Made by a program: the position numbers and the translations under genes
In this document: one piece after another, positions 52,205 through 61,325 of the stretch
Layout of the letters: each line of letters opens with the position of its first letter
How positions within the stretch are numbered: the stretch's first letter is position 1
The notes under the pieces: generated by a model
Seen by the model: only the letters and a program-made list of their open reading frames with translations
Database searches by the model: none
Told to the model about the DNA's origin: nothing
From: Dorea formicigenerans
GTDB taxonomy: Bacteria; Bacillota; Clostridia; Lachnospirales; Lachnospiraceae
DNA: 64,000 nt
Assembly: GCF_025150245.1 (NCBI RefSeq)
Contig: NZ_CP102279.1
Span: 2,539,423 to 2,603,422, forward strand
Direction: 5' to 3'

Positions 52205-52792
52205 TTAATTCAAGAATACGTGCATCAGTACTCCAATTAAGAAGCAAATCATCGCTGTAACACCCGCACTGATAATAACCTTTAATATATTTTGATAAGG
52301 ACGTTTTCCCACTTCAACTGCCTTATGAAGTTCATCCAATTTTTTTCCCTCCGTAAATGCAACAATTTCCTTATAGGTTTGTATATCATTTTTCTTTTTT
52401 AGTTTTTCAACCTTTAACGCCCAGTACATTGTAATAATAAATAAAATCCCAAACGGAATATACGCATACCTTCCGAGCCACATAAACAAAGGTACTGCCG
52501 ATATAATCAACACGGCCAAATGAACTGTATAGATGGAACCATAATAATTAAACTTTTTAATTTCTTGCTCGCTAATAATTTCTTTCATTTTCTCTATATC
52601 TCCTTTAATTAATTGATCGAGAGATACATTAAACAATGAACTAAGAAGTAACAAGCTATGAATGTCAGGATAACTCTTTTCGTTTTCCCAATTAGAAATT
52701 GTCTGTCTTGTTACATATACCTTTTCTGCCAATTCCTCCTGTGATAGATGAAGCTCTGTTCGGTATTTTTTTATCTGTATACTCAGCTCCAT
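52205..52792 (-). CDS. Membrane-associated XRE regulator
   Basis: 195 aa. HTH LSQEELAEKVYVTRQTISNW with the usual W-E-N-E-K-S-Y-P-D-I-H-S tail, then two hydrophobic helices around residues 90-130 and one at the C-terminus. Start at ATG 52792 after GGGAGG. Such proteins probably sit in the membrane and react to envelope signals; the target is unknown. Confidence 0.87.
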   Translation of the reverse strand: MELSIQIKKYRTELHLSQEELAEKVYVTRQTISNWENEKSYPDIHSLLLLSSLFNVSLDQLIKGDIEKMKEIISEQEIKKFNYYGSIYTVHLAVLIISAVPLFMWLGRYAYIPFGILFIITMYWALKVEKLKKKNDIQTYKEIVAFTEGKKLDELHKAVEVGKRPYQNILKVIISAGVTAMICFLIGVLMHVFLN

Positions 52793-52991
52793 ATAATTTC
52801 CTCCCTTCGCAAGTAATTTGTTCTCTTGATCTGAGCCAAGAATAATCATTTTTTCATTATCTGTCTATCAAAGATATTTTACTTAACGGAAAACACAATG
52901 TCAAAAGAGTTTTACACTACAACACTCATGCCTTTTCAGCAATTTTTATTTTCATCTTTGTAAAGAACAGCCTTTCGATCACCCTTTCTAC

Positions 52992-53366
52992 TCACATATA
53001 TACCCTCTCTTTCAACACAATTTCTTCTGCACAGGCTTTGATGCTATTCATTAAACCAACCCATTTCATCTGATCCTGCATTTTCATTTGTTCCGTCACA
53101 CCCTGTTTTTCCGCCATCTGCTTCAGCATAATTTTCACCTGTTCTCTGGCTTCCTGAGCAACTCGATTCAAGTGTGTCGTCAGCTCCCCCGTCATCAATA
53201 AATACTGATATCGTGCCGGTCTATGCACTTTCAGAAACTGTTTTCGCAACATTCCGTATTTACCATATGTCGGTTCTTCCTCATTCACTACCAGATCCGG
53301 CAGATAATAATCTCCATGCATTGTGTAGCTCAATCTATTACTTTCTTCATAAATATGCTTTTTCAT
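52992..53366 (-). CDS. TnpV-type transposon protein
   Basis: 124 aa. The opening YEESNRLSYTMHGDYYLPDL and the closing QMAEKQGVTEQMKMQDQMKW-VGLMNSIKACAEEIV match TnpV of Tn4451-like and related Clostridiales elements; function is not known. The start is ATG 53366 just after the stop of the upstream relaxase fragment. It is probably complete, but the element around it is not. Confidence 0.85.
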   Translation of the reverse strand: MKKHIYEESNRLSYTMHGDYYLPDLVVNEEEPTYGKYGMLRKQFLKVHRPARYQYLLMTGELTTHLNRVAQEAREQVKIMLKQMAEKQGVTEQMKMQDQMKWVGLMNSIKACAEEIVLKERVYM

Positions 53367-53370
53367 CGTC

Positions 53371-53640
53371 TCATCTCTCCATTCCTCTGTTCTTTGTTTT
53401 ATTTTTCTTACGTTGCTGGTTCTCCATCTCACTTTTTCTGGCACCCCAAGCCAATCTTTCGTGAATACTTCCTTTGGGCATTTGCTCCACTTGCCGTTTT
53501 TCTTCTAATGCTTTCTGCTCCTGTATATCTTTCTGTACCGCATCCTCTACAACATTTTCTCCAAGAACACGCACTCCCCGGTCACATCTGTCGGAAACGC
53601 CCTGCAATTGTTGCTTTTCCTCAGATAACTGCTCTTTTTC
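53371..53640 (-). pseudogene. C-terminal remnant of a mobilisation protein
   Basis: A charged, coiled tail (EEKRQVEQMPKGSIHERLAW-GARKSE...) that ends 4 bases before tnpV, like the C-terminus of element relaxases or their partners. Upstream the frame runs into the opposite-strand lacI fragment, so the 5' part is gone. Left limit of the join is approximate. Confidence 0.55.
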
Positions 53641-54044
53641 TTCTCCGTGCCATGCACCAACATGGACTGAAGACTTCTCCTGCCACCACCGGCTGCTCTT
53701 ATTATCTGTCAGAATGTATGGAGAAACATTTACCTCGTTTTCTGGAAAATGGAACAACAGCTATCATCTGCAGCCAGGATACCCTTGTGAATGCAGCTCT
53801 TATCCAATGCCAACAGCTCGGATATCAGGTTCCTGATGATGTCAGCATTATCGGATTTGATGATCTGCCAATCGCTGCTTATACATCACCTCCACTGGCT
53901 ACAATCAGACAAGATCGTATTGAACTGAGAAAAAGTGGATTCTTTGCGTTATCCAGTCTTCTTAATGGCGTTTCAATCAGTACATTTTTATTGCATACAC
54001 AGCTGATTGAAAGGAAATCTACAGGAAATGTTCCTGTAGCATAA
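53640..54044 (+). pseudogene. 3' remnant of a LacI-family regulator
   Basis: The plus strand from about 53640 reads the C-terminal domain of a LacI regulator: TTAIICSQDTLVNAALIQCQ, then GYQVPDDVSIIGFDDLPIAA and TSPPLATIRQDRIELRKSGF, ending RKSTGNVPVA. The HTH and N-terminal lobe are missing; further upstream the frame is the antisense of the mobilisation fragment. Confidence 0.85.
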
Positions 54045-54092
54045 AATTGCCTGATTATTTATTGATTGAGCAGACTGATAACAGCTCTATAC

Positions 54093-54139
54093 AACAAAAG
54101 GTTAGGAAACTCCCTTTCAGGTGTTCCCTAACCTTTTGT
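54093..54139. terminator. Symmetric terminator
   Basis: AAAAGGTTAGG and CCTAACCTTTTG form a long stem; serves the lacI remnant (plus) and the AraC gene (minus). Confidence 0.85.
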
Positions 54140-54172
54140 TTGTAACATCGTTTATGTTTCTTTCACACTCCG

Positions 54173-55042
54173 CTAAATCCATGTACTCGGCTCATTTTTT
54201 CTATATTTTAACGGAGACACTCCGTATGTTTTTTTGAAGCTTCTGATAAAATAACTTACATTCTGATAGCCACTGAGCATTGCAACCTCTGTAACTGGAA
54301 TGTCCGAATTTTGTAACAACTGTTTTGCATGCTCCAACCGCAAATATGTAACATATTTTGAAAGCGTAATATGAAAATGTTCTTTAAAATATTGCGATAC
54401 ATATTTTTCAGAAAGATGGAACTGTTCCCCAAGTTCCTTTAATGATATCTCCCCTGTAAAACTCTGCTGTATGTATGAAATCATCTCTTTTTCTACAGTA
54501 TTTCTTCCACTTTTATCATTTTCGATTATAAATCCATTCTCCCACATGTGAAGAATAAATTGTAAAAGAATTATTTTTGTCTTTATCTGAACAGCTATTT
54601 CCAACTTCTTTTCATCATTTTTTGCCATATATATTTCGGCCAACTGCTCACACAACTCTTTTGCTGCATCCTTGATCCTTGGTCTTATCATCAAATGACC
54701 ATTTTTTAATGGAGTAAGCAATTTATCATCTAACATGTCATCTGTGCAAAAAGAGATATATTCAAGTGGAAAAAGGAAAGTAAAATAATCCACTTCTCCA
54801 GCCTGTGAACCCATGAAATGCAGATTGCCCGGCGACACTACAAAAGCATCCCCGGGGGTTCCAATATAATTTTCTCCTGATATACTTACAGTCAAAAACC
54901 CACTTTTTACATATATAATTTCCAGTTCATCATGCCAATGTACCGGTATCTGAAATGATCGTCCCTCATTTTTTATATGATATGTACTAAACGGATCATC
55001 CTTTGTACCATGCGGTTTATTTTCCTTTAATTCAAAGTACAT
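54173..55042 (-). CDS. AraC-family regulator with cupin sensor
   Basis: 289 aa. N-terminal cupin (IPVHWHDELEIIYVKSGFLT, then GDAFVVSPGNLHFMG), C-terminal AraC HTH pair (ISLKELGEQFHLSEKYVSQY and VTEVAMLSGYQNVSYFIRSF). It begins 8 bases after the MATE gene, so the two are one operon and it probably controls the pump. Confidence 0.92.
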   Translation of the reverse strand: MYFELKENKPHGTKDDPFSTYHIKNEGRSFQIPVHWHDELEIIYVKSGFLTVSISGENYIGTPGDAFVVSPGNLHFMGSQAGEVDYFTFLFPLEYISFCTDDMLDDKLLTPLKNGHLMIRPRIKDAAKELCEQLAEIYMAKNDEKKLEIAVQIKTKIILLQFILHMWENGFIIENDKSGRNTVEKEMISYIQQSFTGEISLKELGEQFHLSEKYVSQYFKEHFHITLSKYVTYLRLEHAKQLLQNSDIPVTEVAMLSGYQNVSYFIRSFKKTYGVSPLKYRKNEPSTWI

Positions 55043-55050
55043 AATCTCTC

Positions 55051-56373
55051 CTATACTTCTATAAGACCTTTACTTTTCCATTTTCCACTCTTCCATCTAA
55101 GTACCATTCCCACAGCTCTCGCACATTCGTCACCTGCCATAGCAATATATGATCCTACAGCCAGAAATCCCATATGTATTCCGAGAAAATAAGTTCCGCC
55201 AACTGCAAACAAATACATAAATATTGCACCTAGTATAGCCGGGAAAAGTGCGTCTCCACTCGTTTTTAATGCCTGACCATATACAAGGTTTGTTACCCTT
55301 CCAACTTCAAGAAAGACATCTACTATTAACAACTTTACCACAAGATTTATCATCTGTGTATCATCAGTAAATATATGCACGATAAAATGTCCTGCCAATG
55401 CAAATGTCACGGAAAAACAGGTCGCTGTGATGATACCGTATATCGCAGCTTTTCTCGTTCCCCTGTTACATTCCTCAAACTCTTTTGCTCCAATTCTCCA
55501 ACCGGTCATAATTGCATTTGCCTGAGCAAGGGCAGCTCCCACACAATATGAGAAATTTGCAATCTGTACAGCATATGAGCGTGCTGTAACATTCATTCCA
55601 TCCACATCCATCTGATTCATAAAACGCACAATAAAGGTCATTGCGATGTTGTAAAGTGCTGTTTCAAGCGCAGAAGGAAAACCAATCTTAACAATCTGCG
55701 CAAATATCTTTCTTGATGCAATTCGCTCAGGACTCTGTTTTGCTTTTATAAGCACAGCCCCCATACCTGCTACAATAATAAGATTTACAACTCTTGAAAT
55801 AACCGTGGCAACAGCAACTCCCATTACACCCCAGTTGAATACAAATAAGAATACTGAATTAAGTATTATATTGAGAACATTTCCAACAACAGTTCCTATC
55901 AAAGAATGTTTTGTATATCCAAACACTCTCAAATAACTGGAGAAAATAGGAATCAGTGCATTTAAAAAACATGCGCCGCCAACAATTCTAAGATATATTT
56001 CAGCCGGCTCAAGCAAAGCCGGAGCAATACTTACGATTCGAAGTATCCCACCAGAAAAAGTAGCAAGAATGACAGACATTACGATACCTATCAATGCGTT
56101 GAATATAAGTCCAAGTTGTCTTGCCTGATACGCTATCCCCGGTCTTCCGGCTCCGATATTTTGTGACATAACAGCTATCATACCCGACGATATTACGCCG
56201 AACATGATAATAAAAACACCTATATATGTATTTGCTGTTCCCACTGCTCCTACAGCCTGGTCGCTTACAGATGATAGCATAAGCGTATCGACCATACCTG
56301 AAAGCATATAAAAAAAAGTTTCTAAGCATATTGGCACAGATAACTGTGTTAATGTTTTTCTTTCAGCTGCCAT
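55051..56373 (-). CDS. MATE-family efflux transporter
   Basis: 440 aa with 12 hydrophobic helices in two similar halves. MATE features: SVPICLETFFYMLSGMVDTL with MLSSVSDQAVGAVG at the start, and QANAIMTGWRIGA in the second half. Exports drugs or toxins using Na+ or H+. First gene of a pump-regulator operon. Confidence 0.92.
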   Translation of the reverse strand: MAAERKTLTQLSVPICLETFFYMLSGMVDTLMLSSVSDQAVGAVGTANTYIGVFIIMFGVISSGMIAVMSQNIGAGRPGIAYQARQLGLIFNALIGIVMSVILATFSGGILRIVSIAPALLEPAEIYLRIVGGACFLNALIPIFSSYLRVFGYTKHSLIGTVVGNVLNIILNSVFLFVFNWGVMGVAVATVISRVVNLIIVAGMGAVLIKAKQSPERIASRKIFAQIVKIGFPSALETALYNIAMTFIVRFMNQMDVDGMNVTARSYAVQIANFSYCVGAALAQANAIMTGWRIGAKEFEECNRGTRKAAIYGIITATCFSVTFALAGHFIVHIFTDDTQMINLVVKLLIVDVFLEVGRVTNLVYGQALKTSGDALFPAILGAIFMYLFAVGGTYFLGIHMGFLAVGSYIAMAGDECARAVGMVLRWKSGKWKSKGLIEV

Positions 56374-56493
56374 AGTTTTCTCCTCACATACAATTCAAGA
56401 ATACTATATCAATAATACGATATATTTCTATGTAATTCTTGTATAATATCCTGTGAAAATTGCACTATTTCTACTTTATCTTAAAAAGTACTA

Positions 56494-56817
56494 GATTGTG
56501 TTACTGAAAAATGGACCGCAAAATACCCGAATTCTATGAAACACTGGTATGATAACTGGGATGCAATAACGCCGATTTTCAAGTTTTCACCGGATGTCGG
56601 AAAGGTTATTTACACGACCAATGCAATTGAAAGTCTGAATTCTACCTACCGTAAGCTCAACCGTCAGAGAAGCGTATTTCCAAGTGATACAGCACTCCTG
56701 AAAGCCCTGTATCTGGCAACTTTTGAAGCCACAAAAAAATGGACTATGAGCATTAGAAACTGGGGACGGGTCTACGGTGAACTCAGCATTATGTATGGGG
56801 GACGACTCCAAGAATAA
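56494..56817 (+). pseudogene. C-terminal fragment of an IS256-family transposase
   Basis: VTEKWTAKYPNSMKHWYDNW then FSPDVGKVIYTTNAIESLNS and RKLNRQRSVFPSDTALLKAL. This is the end of a Mutator/IS256 transposase including the third catalytic Glu region (TNAIE). The first two thirds are absent; no inverted repeats were found at its left side. Confidence 0.88.
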
Positions 56818-56900
56818 CAAAAGCTATATGCATGATGAGAAGGACGTTTTTGACGTCTGCTCTTGACATGTCCGAAATCATGTCGTATATATATAGCAAA

Positions 56901-56930
56901 AGCTGGAAGCTCTAATTTAGCGCTTCCAGC
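56901..56930 (-). terminator. Hairpin with 9-base stem
   Basis: GCTGGAAGC and GCTTCCAGC around an 11-base loop, followed by CTTTTGC on the minus strand. In 56818-57082 nothing else is supported. Confidence 0.5.
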
Positions 56931-57082
56931 TCAATCATTATCATAGAAGATTATTATTTACAGACTTTTCTTCATAGTCTCAGCTCCGCCGACTCACGCC
57001 TTCACAGGTACGCACAGTTGAAGCTATTATAGACGAATGTAACAATCTATTTAATCAAAAATAACTCTTCTCTCACGTCAAA

Positions 57083-57125
57083 AAAGGAATGAAAGCTACC
57101 AAAACAGTAACTTCCATTCCTTTTT
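57083..57125. terminator. Long symmetric hairpin with A and T runs
   Basis: AAAAAAGGAATGAAAG and CTTCCATTCCTTTTT; a two-way terminator after the minus-strand fragment. Confidence 0.75.
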
Positions 57126-57128
57126 CAA

Positions 57129-57300
57129 TTATCTCACACCAAAATCAGCTCCTCTCTCCGACTTATCTTTTCCCTGTTTTTCTTGAATAATCTTCTTATT
57201 GATTTCAAGCCGTTCATGAATGGATAATTTCTTATCTTTTCCATCTACCGTCTGCTTCTGCTGTGCCGTTTTTCTATCTGTCTTTCCTGCCTCCTTAACC
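57129..57300 (-). pseudogene. C-terminal remnant of a conjugative-element protein (YodL/DUF4316-like)
   Basis: The frame ending at 57129 reads KDKKLSIHERLEINKKIIQE then KQGKDKSERGADFGVR. This tail is typical of YodL/DUF4316 proteins of Tn1549-like elements. It has no start; the sequence changes near 57300. Confidence 0.65.
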
Positions 57301-57310
57301 ACTGCATGGC

Positions 57311-57568
57311 ATCAAGATCGGAGAGATTGACGGAGAACTCTGCCTCCGACTTGACCGGGAACACAGAGAATATCAGCATCTGTTTGAACCTTTTCATGCA
57401 TGGCAGCAAATGGCTGCAAAACTGGAATCCGGAGAAATCAGCCAGGAAGAATACGATAACTGGCGATATAATTATCCGGAAATGGACACCTCAGAGATTC
57501 GGGCAAAGGTTCCGTCTCAGGAACTCTCTGACGAACTCATCAAGGCACTGAAAAAAGAGAATCAATAA
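57311..57568 (+). pseudogene. C-terminal remnant of another element protein
   Basis: IKIGEIDGELCLRLDREHRE then YQHLFEPFHAWQQMAAKLES and a Glu/Ser-rich end; resembles small proteins of Clostridiales conjugative elements. It lacks its start. Together with 57129-57300 it forms two 3' ends pointing outward from one join. Confidence 0.6.
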
Positions 57569-57580
57569 AGAAATGCAAAA

Positions 57581-57635
57581 AAACCTTACTGACTGCTCTT
57601 TCCAATTTTGGAAACATCTCATCAGTAAGATTTTT
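57581..57635 (+). terminator. Terminator of the plus-strand fragment
   Basis: CTTACTGA and TCAGTAAG pair, followed by ATTTTTATG. Confidence 0.7.
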
Positions 57636-57639
57636 ATGT

Positions 57640-58015
57640 TATAGAAATATAATTTTATTCAAGGAATATTGCAAAAAGTGTTGCCAATCCGTTGCTACAA
57701 ATTAACGTAATTTGCTTGGAATACGCATAAACATTGGGTTTATTTTTACAAAACCCTACTCAAACTCGCAAAGTCTGGTTTGATTTTGATTATTTCAGTG
57801 CAGTTATCTATACCGTTTTGTATTGATAACTCATACTTTTTCCACACGTTATTCTTCGTTTCACATATTTTTAGTACCAATCCAGTACCATTGCTATATT
57901 GTCATTATTGTGTGTAGTTCCGGTGGCTTGCAGGTTTGTTTACTATTCACAGAATAAATTTCTGTCGGTTTGCAAGTCCACCTATGGAAACTATAATCTC
58001 CAGCCAATATTTCTA
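57640..58015. other. Gene-free AT-rich region
   Basis: No frame with recognisable product on either strand. It contains GGTACTGG/GGTACTAA-like repeats near 57872-57892 and a GGGTTT/AAACCC pair at about 57737. It may be the tail of a lost integrase or attachment region, which I cannot show. Confidence 0.3.
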
Positions 58016-58019
58016 CAAG

Positions 58020-58060
58020 AAAACAATCGTGGTACTAATCGTTAGTACCACGATTGTTTT
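58020..58060. terminator. Perfect 19-base inverted repeat at a gene end
   Basis: AAAACAATCGTGGTACTAA and TTAGTACCACGATTGTTTT with a 3-base loop (TCG). On the minus strand one arm encodes the last codons of the DUF6933-like gene, and TTTTCTTG follows, so it works as a terminator. Confidence 0.85.
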
Positions 58061-58538
58061 CTATGTACTGAGCAAAATCAATTACCTTTGCTGGCTTTCT
58101 CTTAGCAGCAATCCCTAATCGTTCCATGTCTAATTTAAAAAGTTCACTCGGATATCCATACGCATCAAATCCCTCTGGCTGGCAAATATCTCTGTTCAGA
58201 TACTCACTAAGTTCCCATTGACACTTTGCTTCTTTCTCCAGCTTCTTACCAAAATACTGTGCATCCATTACCATTCTGTTAATGCCACCAACCGATTTCC
58301 TACCATGAGTTTTTGTTACAGTTGTATCGCCTGACATTTTAAAATACTGCCCTATCTGTTCCTCGGAATATCCCATTTCCTGCATCACGCCATGAATCAC
58401 ACTGCGGATATACATTGTATAGTAATTCCAGTTTCTTGGTTCAATATCTGTCATTGCTATTGTATAACGATTACTGGCATTCACAATAAACAAGACATTT
58501 CTTCCTTTTATTTTCGTCAAATGTGTGTCCCAGCATAT
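58035..58538 (-). pseudogene. DUF6933-like gene, 5' truncated
   Basis: The open frame from 58538 reads CWDTHLTKIKGRNVLFIVNA then IEPRNWNYYTMYIRSVIHGV and TKTHGRKSVGGINRMVMDAQ, the DUF6933 pattern (W-H-A-x-L...T-K-T-x-x-R-S-V-x-G). The usual first 30 residues with the C-T-K-K start are missing; a stop lies just upstream and only a TTG at 58520 could start it. A second copy of its 3' end lies at 15979. Confidence 0.65.
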
Positions 58539-58552
58539 TTACTGTCATTCAC

Positions 58553-59542
58553 TTACTTAATTTTCCATTTACCACCATTATCTGGACCTTTTCGTTCTAT
58601 GATACCTTTATCCTTTAATTCTGATATATATCTAGCAATTGTTCTATCTTTGACATCTAAGGCTATTCTTAATTCATCAATAGAAATATTCGGATTTTCG
58701 GAAATCATTTTTAGGATCTCACATGCTTTAGTAAGCTTCTTCTTAGAATACTCTGGCATTAACTGCTTCATTTTTTCTTCCGAAATTTCTATGACATTTT
58801 CTATGACATTTTCATTCACCTGTGTTGCATAATTAGTGCCATAATTCAGATTATACAAAGTCAATGTAAAATCATCATTATCTGCATCAAAGACTGGCAT
58901 CTTGGTCTCATCAAATTCTACTTGTCCCTCATAATCTGCCAATATCTTCTTAAATCCACTACCTCTACGATCCATATATTTTAAACGGCTGAATATATCA
59001 GCTAATATCGGATTTCTTCGCTTTGACGGAATTTTCAATAGATTTTTCCCCTCAAGAGATATTCCACTTACCATTCCACCGGGTGAATATATTTCAATTC
59101 TATCATCGAACATATCTATATGGACTTCACTACCTATCTCCAGATAATTTCTATGAATCAATGCATTTACTACACCTTCAAGCACTGCTCTATCCGGATA
59201 ATCAGGCATTTCAATTCTGCCGTCACCAACCTTACGCCATGCTTTCTTGGAATTATTTCTCACAAAATCAGTTCCTGCCTGCAACAATGTGACAAGACTG
59301 CCAGTATATTCCTTATCATCAAGTGCATCCACTATTCCTGATGCTTTAGTAAGTCCATTCCATCTTGTACAAAACAATCTGGAATGACGTACCGGTGATT
59401 CATCTGCCAAAAGTGCTCCAGCATTCGTTAGATTTCCTTTTTCATCAATCAGCCCAAAAGATTCATAATCTGTATCTTCAAATGTATTCCCCGTTCTCTG
59501 TTTATATACTGATTTTAATTTTGTAAATGACATATTGGACAA
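58553..59542 (-). pseudogene. AlbA/Schlafen-related ATP-binding protein lacking its N-terminal domain
   Basis: 329 codons. EGVVNALIHRNYLEIGSEVH and IEIYSPGGMVSGISLEGKNL match the HATPase_c_4 region of RecG-like/AlbA_2 regulators, and a C-terminal winged helix follows (SIDELRIALDVKDRTIARYI). Normally an AlbA_2 domain of 150 or more residues precedes this. Here the frame starts with a TTG without a ribosome site, 31 bases after a C7 tract (59572-59578), so it is 5' truncated. Such proteins are common in defence regions. Confidence 0.7.
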
Positions 59543-59890
59543 GACACATTTATTAATATGATTAATAGTGTCCCCCCCAAAAATATGTTTTGTACAGCAG
59601 CAACCAATGATACCCCAAAATTAAAATTTTGTACCCAAATCGTACCCATCGCCATCTAAAAAATCCCTACAATGCCCATAAATACAGGCTTTGTAGGGAT
59701 TTACCTTTTTATTCAAACTCTTCTTTGTAAAGTTGTTATGTGGTGTTTTTCGTTGATTTTTAAGGCAGGAATCAAGGAGTTTTATATGGTTTCTACATAT
59801 TGCGTAGATTTTCTAGGGATTGTATTGTCATTTTGTTGTCAGTATTTCACTCCCGCTCCTACTTCACAAAGGGACATTATCATAGCCTAC
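59543..59890. other. Gene-free junction region
   Basis: Contains a C7 run, the hairpin at 59661-59702, and short frames such as MGTIWVQNF that look like tails of integrase genes but are too short to call. Confidence 0.35.
59661..59702 (-). terminator. 12-base perfect hairpin
   Basis: AAATCCCTACAA (59661-59672) and TTGTAGGGATTT (59691-59702), followed on the minus strand by TTTTTTAG. It would stop transcription coming from the AIPR gene. Confidence 0.75.
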
Positions 59891-61117
59891 CTATTTTTCA
59901 TTTGTTATCCTATAGATTAGTATCATATTATATAATGAATCCCATAATAATGTTGACTTTCCAAGTTTATCAGGACTATTCCCAAATTGTGCCGAACTTT
60001 CCAAAACCGATGTGACAATCTGCTCCTTTTTCTCATCCCATACATTAAACGGAGAAATAGTCCAATCATACCGCCCATCCTTTTCGCACACTAACGCTCT
60101 GAATGCTCCAACAACTGGATACATAATTCCTTTTGGTACGGTATAATCCATCTCAACATTCGAAAACATAGATATTTTTTTCACATTATCTTTACCATAA
60201 TTTGAATACGGCTTGCTTCCATACCTTCTATTAAGTTCCTTAGATACTTTAGCAAAATTAACCTCTATATCATCCCAAAGTTTAAAAATATCTGGAATAA
60301 TTTTCGTCAATTTCTCAATTACTGCTTTTCTATACTCAGGGTCTTCTTCTTTAACTCCTGGAGGAGACATTTTTAAAAATTTATTCAAACTTGCTGCCTT
60401 ACCTGTATATGACTGAATAGGATGAGTAGGCGTCATCGGATCATACAATATAGGGTTAAACATATTAATTATAGATATAATTTCTCTAACATCTATAATA
60501 TTATTAACATCCTTATTTCCCCAGAATTCGTTTTGTCTAAACGAAATTCTATCAAAATATTTTTCACCCTGAATCCTTTGATTTTCAATAATTTTTTTGA
60601 TGGGGTCAAAAGTACCTCTTAATTCCTCTATAGATTTATCATCAACTGCCACAGAATTATTTCTTGCTTCGGCTAGTTCTTCTATACTGTCAAAACTAGT
60701 AATTACCTCTACTTGCACATATTTTTCATATATTGGATTTATCTCTTCCTGATATTTTAATATTTGACGATATGTATGTCCACCATCTACAATACCATGC
60801 ATATTGGGATTAAGAAACTTAATTGTAGCCATCTTTTCTTTGTTATCAAAAGTTACCTCTTCTGCCGAGAGTAAAATTCCTCTATTTAACACATGAAAAT
60901 TCTTTTTACTACTACGTAATGATTTTGCAATATCTCTAGCAACATCTGTGGTAAGTTTCTGTTCTCTTGGATTAACCGACAACCACTCCAACCATTCAGA
61001 AGGAATATCTGCAACATTAACAAAGAACTGATACTTTGCAGCCATAGCTTTTGAATCATATGGATTGTCAAACTTTTTAAAAGATTTTACTGGAATTGTA
61101 ATTGTGAGTTCTTTCAT
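59891..61117 (-). CDS. AIPR-family abortive-infection protein
   Basis: 408 aa. NFHVLNRGILLSAEEVTFDN and IKFLNPNMHGIVDGGHTYRQ form the conserved AIPR core (N-R-G-I ... N-P-x-x-x-x-G-x-x-T). AIPR proteins were named for phage abortive infection, and their biochemical action is not clear. No transmembrane segment. It has its own promoter, and lies last in the defence island after a TIR gene. Confidence 0.78.
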   Translation of the reverse strand: MKELTITIPVKSFKKFDNPYDSKAMAAKYQFFVNVADIPSEWLEWLSVNPREQKLTTDVARDIAKSLRSSKKNFHVLNRGILLSAEEVTFDNKEKMATIKFLNPNMHGIVDGGHTYRQILKYQEEINPIYEKYVQVEVITSFDSIEELAEARNNSVAVDDKSIEELRGTFDPIKKIIENQRIQGEKYFDRISFRQNEFWGNKDVNNIIDVREIISIINMFNPILYDPMTPTHPIQSYTGKAASLNKFLKMSPPGVKEEDPEYRKAVIEKLTKIIPDIFKLWDDIEVNFAKVSKELNRRYGSKPYSNYGKDNVKKISMFSNVEMDYTVPKGIMYPVVGAFRALVCEKDGRYDWTISPFNVWDEKKEQIVTSVLESSAQFGNSPDKLGKSTLLWDSLYNMILIYRITNEK

Positions 61118-61275
61118 AACTCATACCTCCTTAAAATAAAAAATTCGCTCCTGCTGAAAGGTAGCGAAATAGAAGGCACATATGTATCATTTCAATGTGT
61201 CACTATCTATATCTTAATTCAGCAGATAATAGAATGTTACAAAGCGTAAAAGCTACACTTTGAACAGACATCTTC

Positions 61276-61304
61276 AATATATCTCTTTTATCAGTTTCTG
61301 TCAA
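61276..61304 (-). promoter_or_regulatory. Promoter of the AIPR gene
   Basis: TTGACA (61299-61304) and TATATT (61276-61281) with 17 bases between, about 160 bases before the AIPR start. It starts 22 bases after the TIR stop. Confidence 0.8.
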
Positions 61305-61325
61305 GATATGCAAATAAATTTTATG

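Noticed and set aside
53223-54044. One 273-residue plus-strand gene
   Set aside because: Only the last 130 or so residues match a LacI regulator; the first part is the antisense of the tnpV/mobilisation fragment.
57640-57960. Integrase gene remnant
   Set aside because: GGTACT-like repeats resemble sequences after integrase genes, but no frame shows integrase motifs (R..HxxR..Y).
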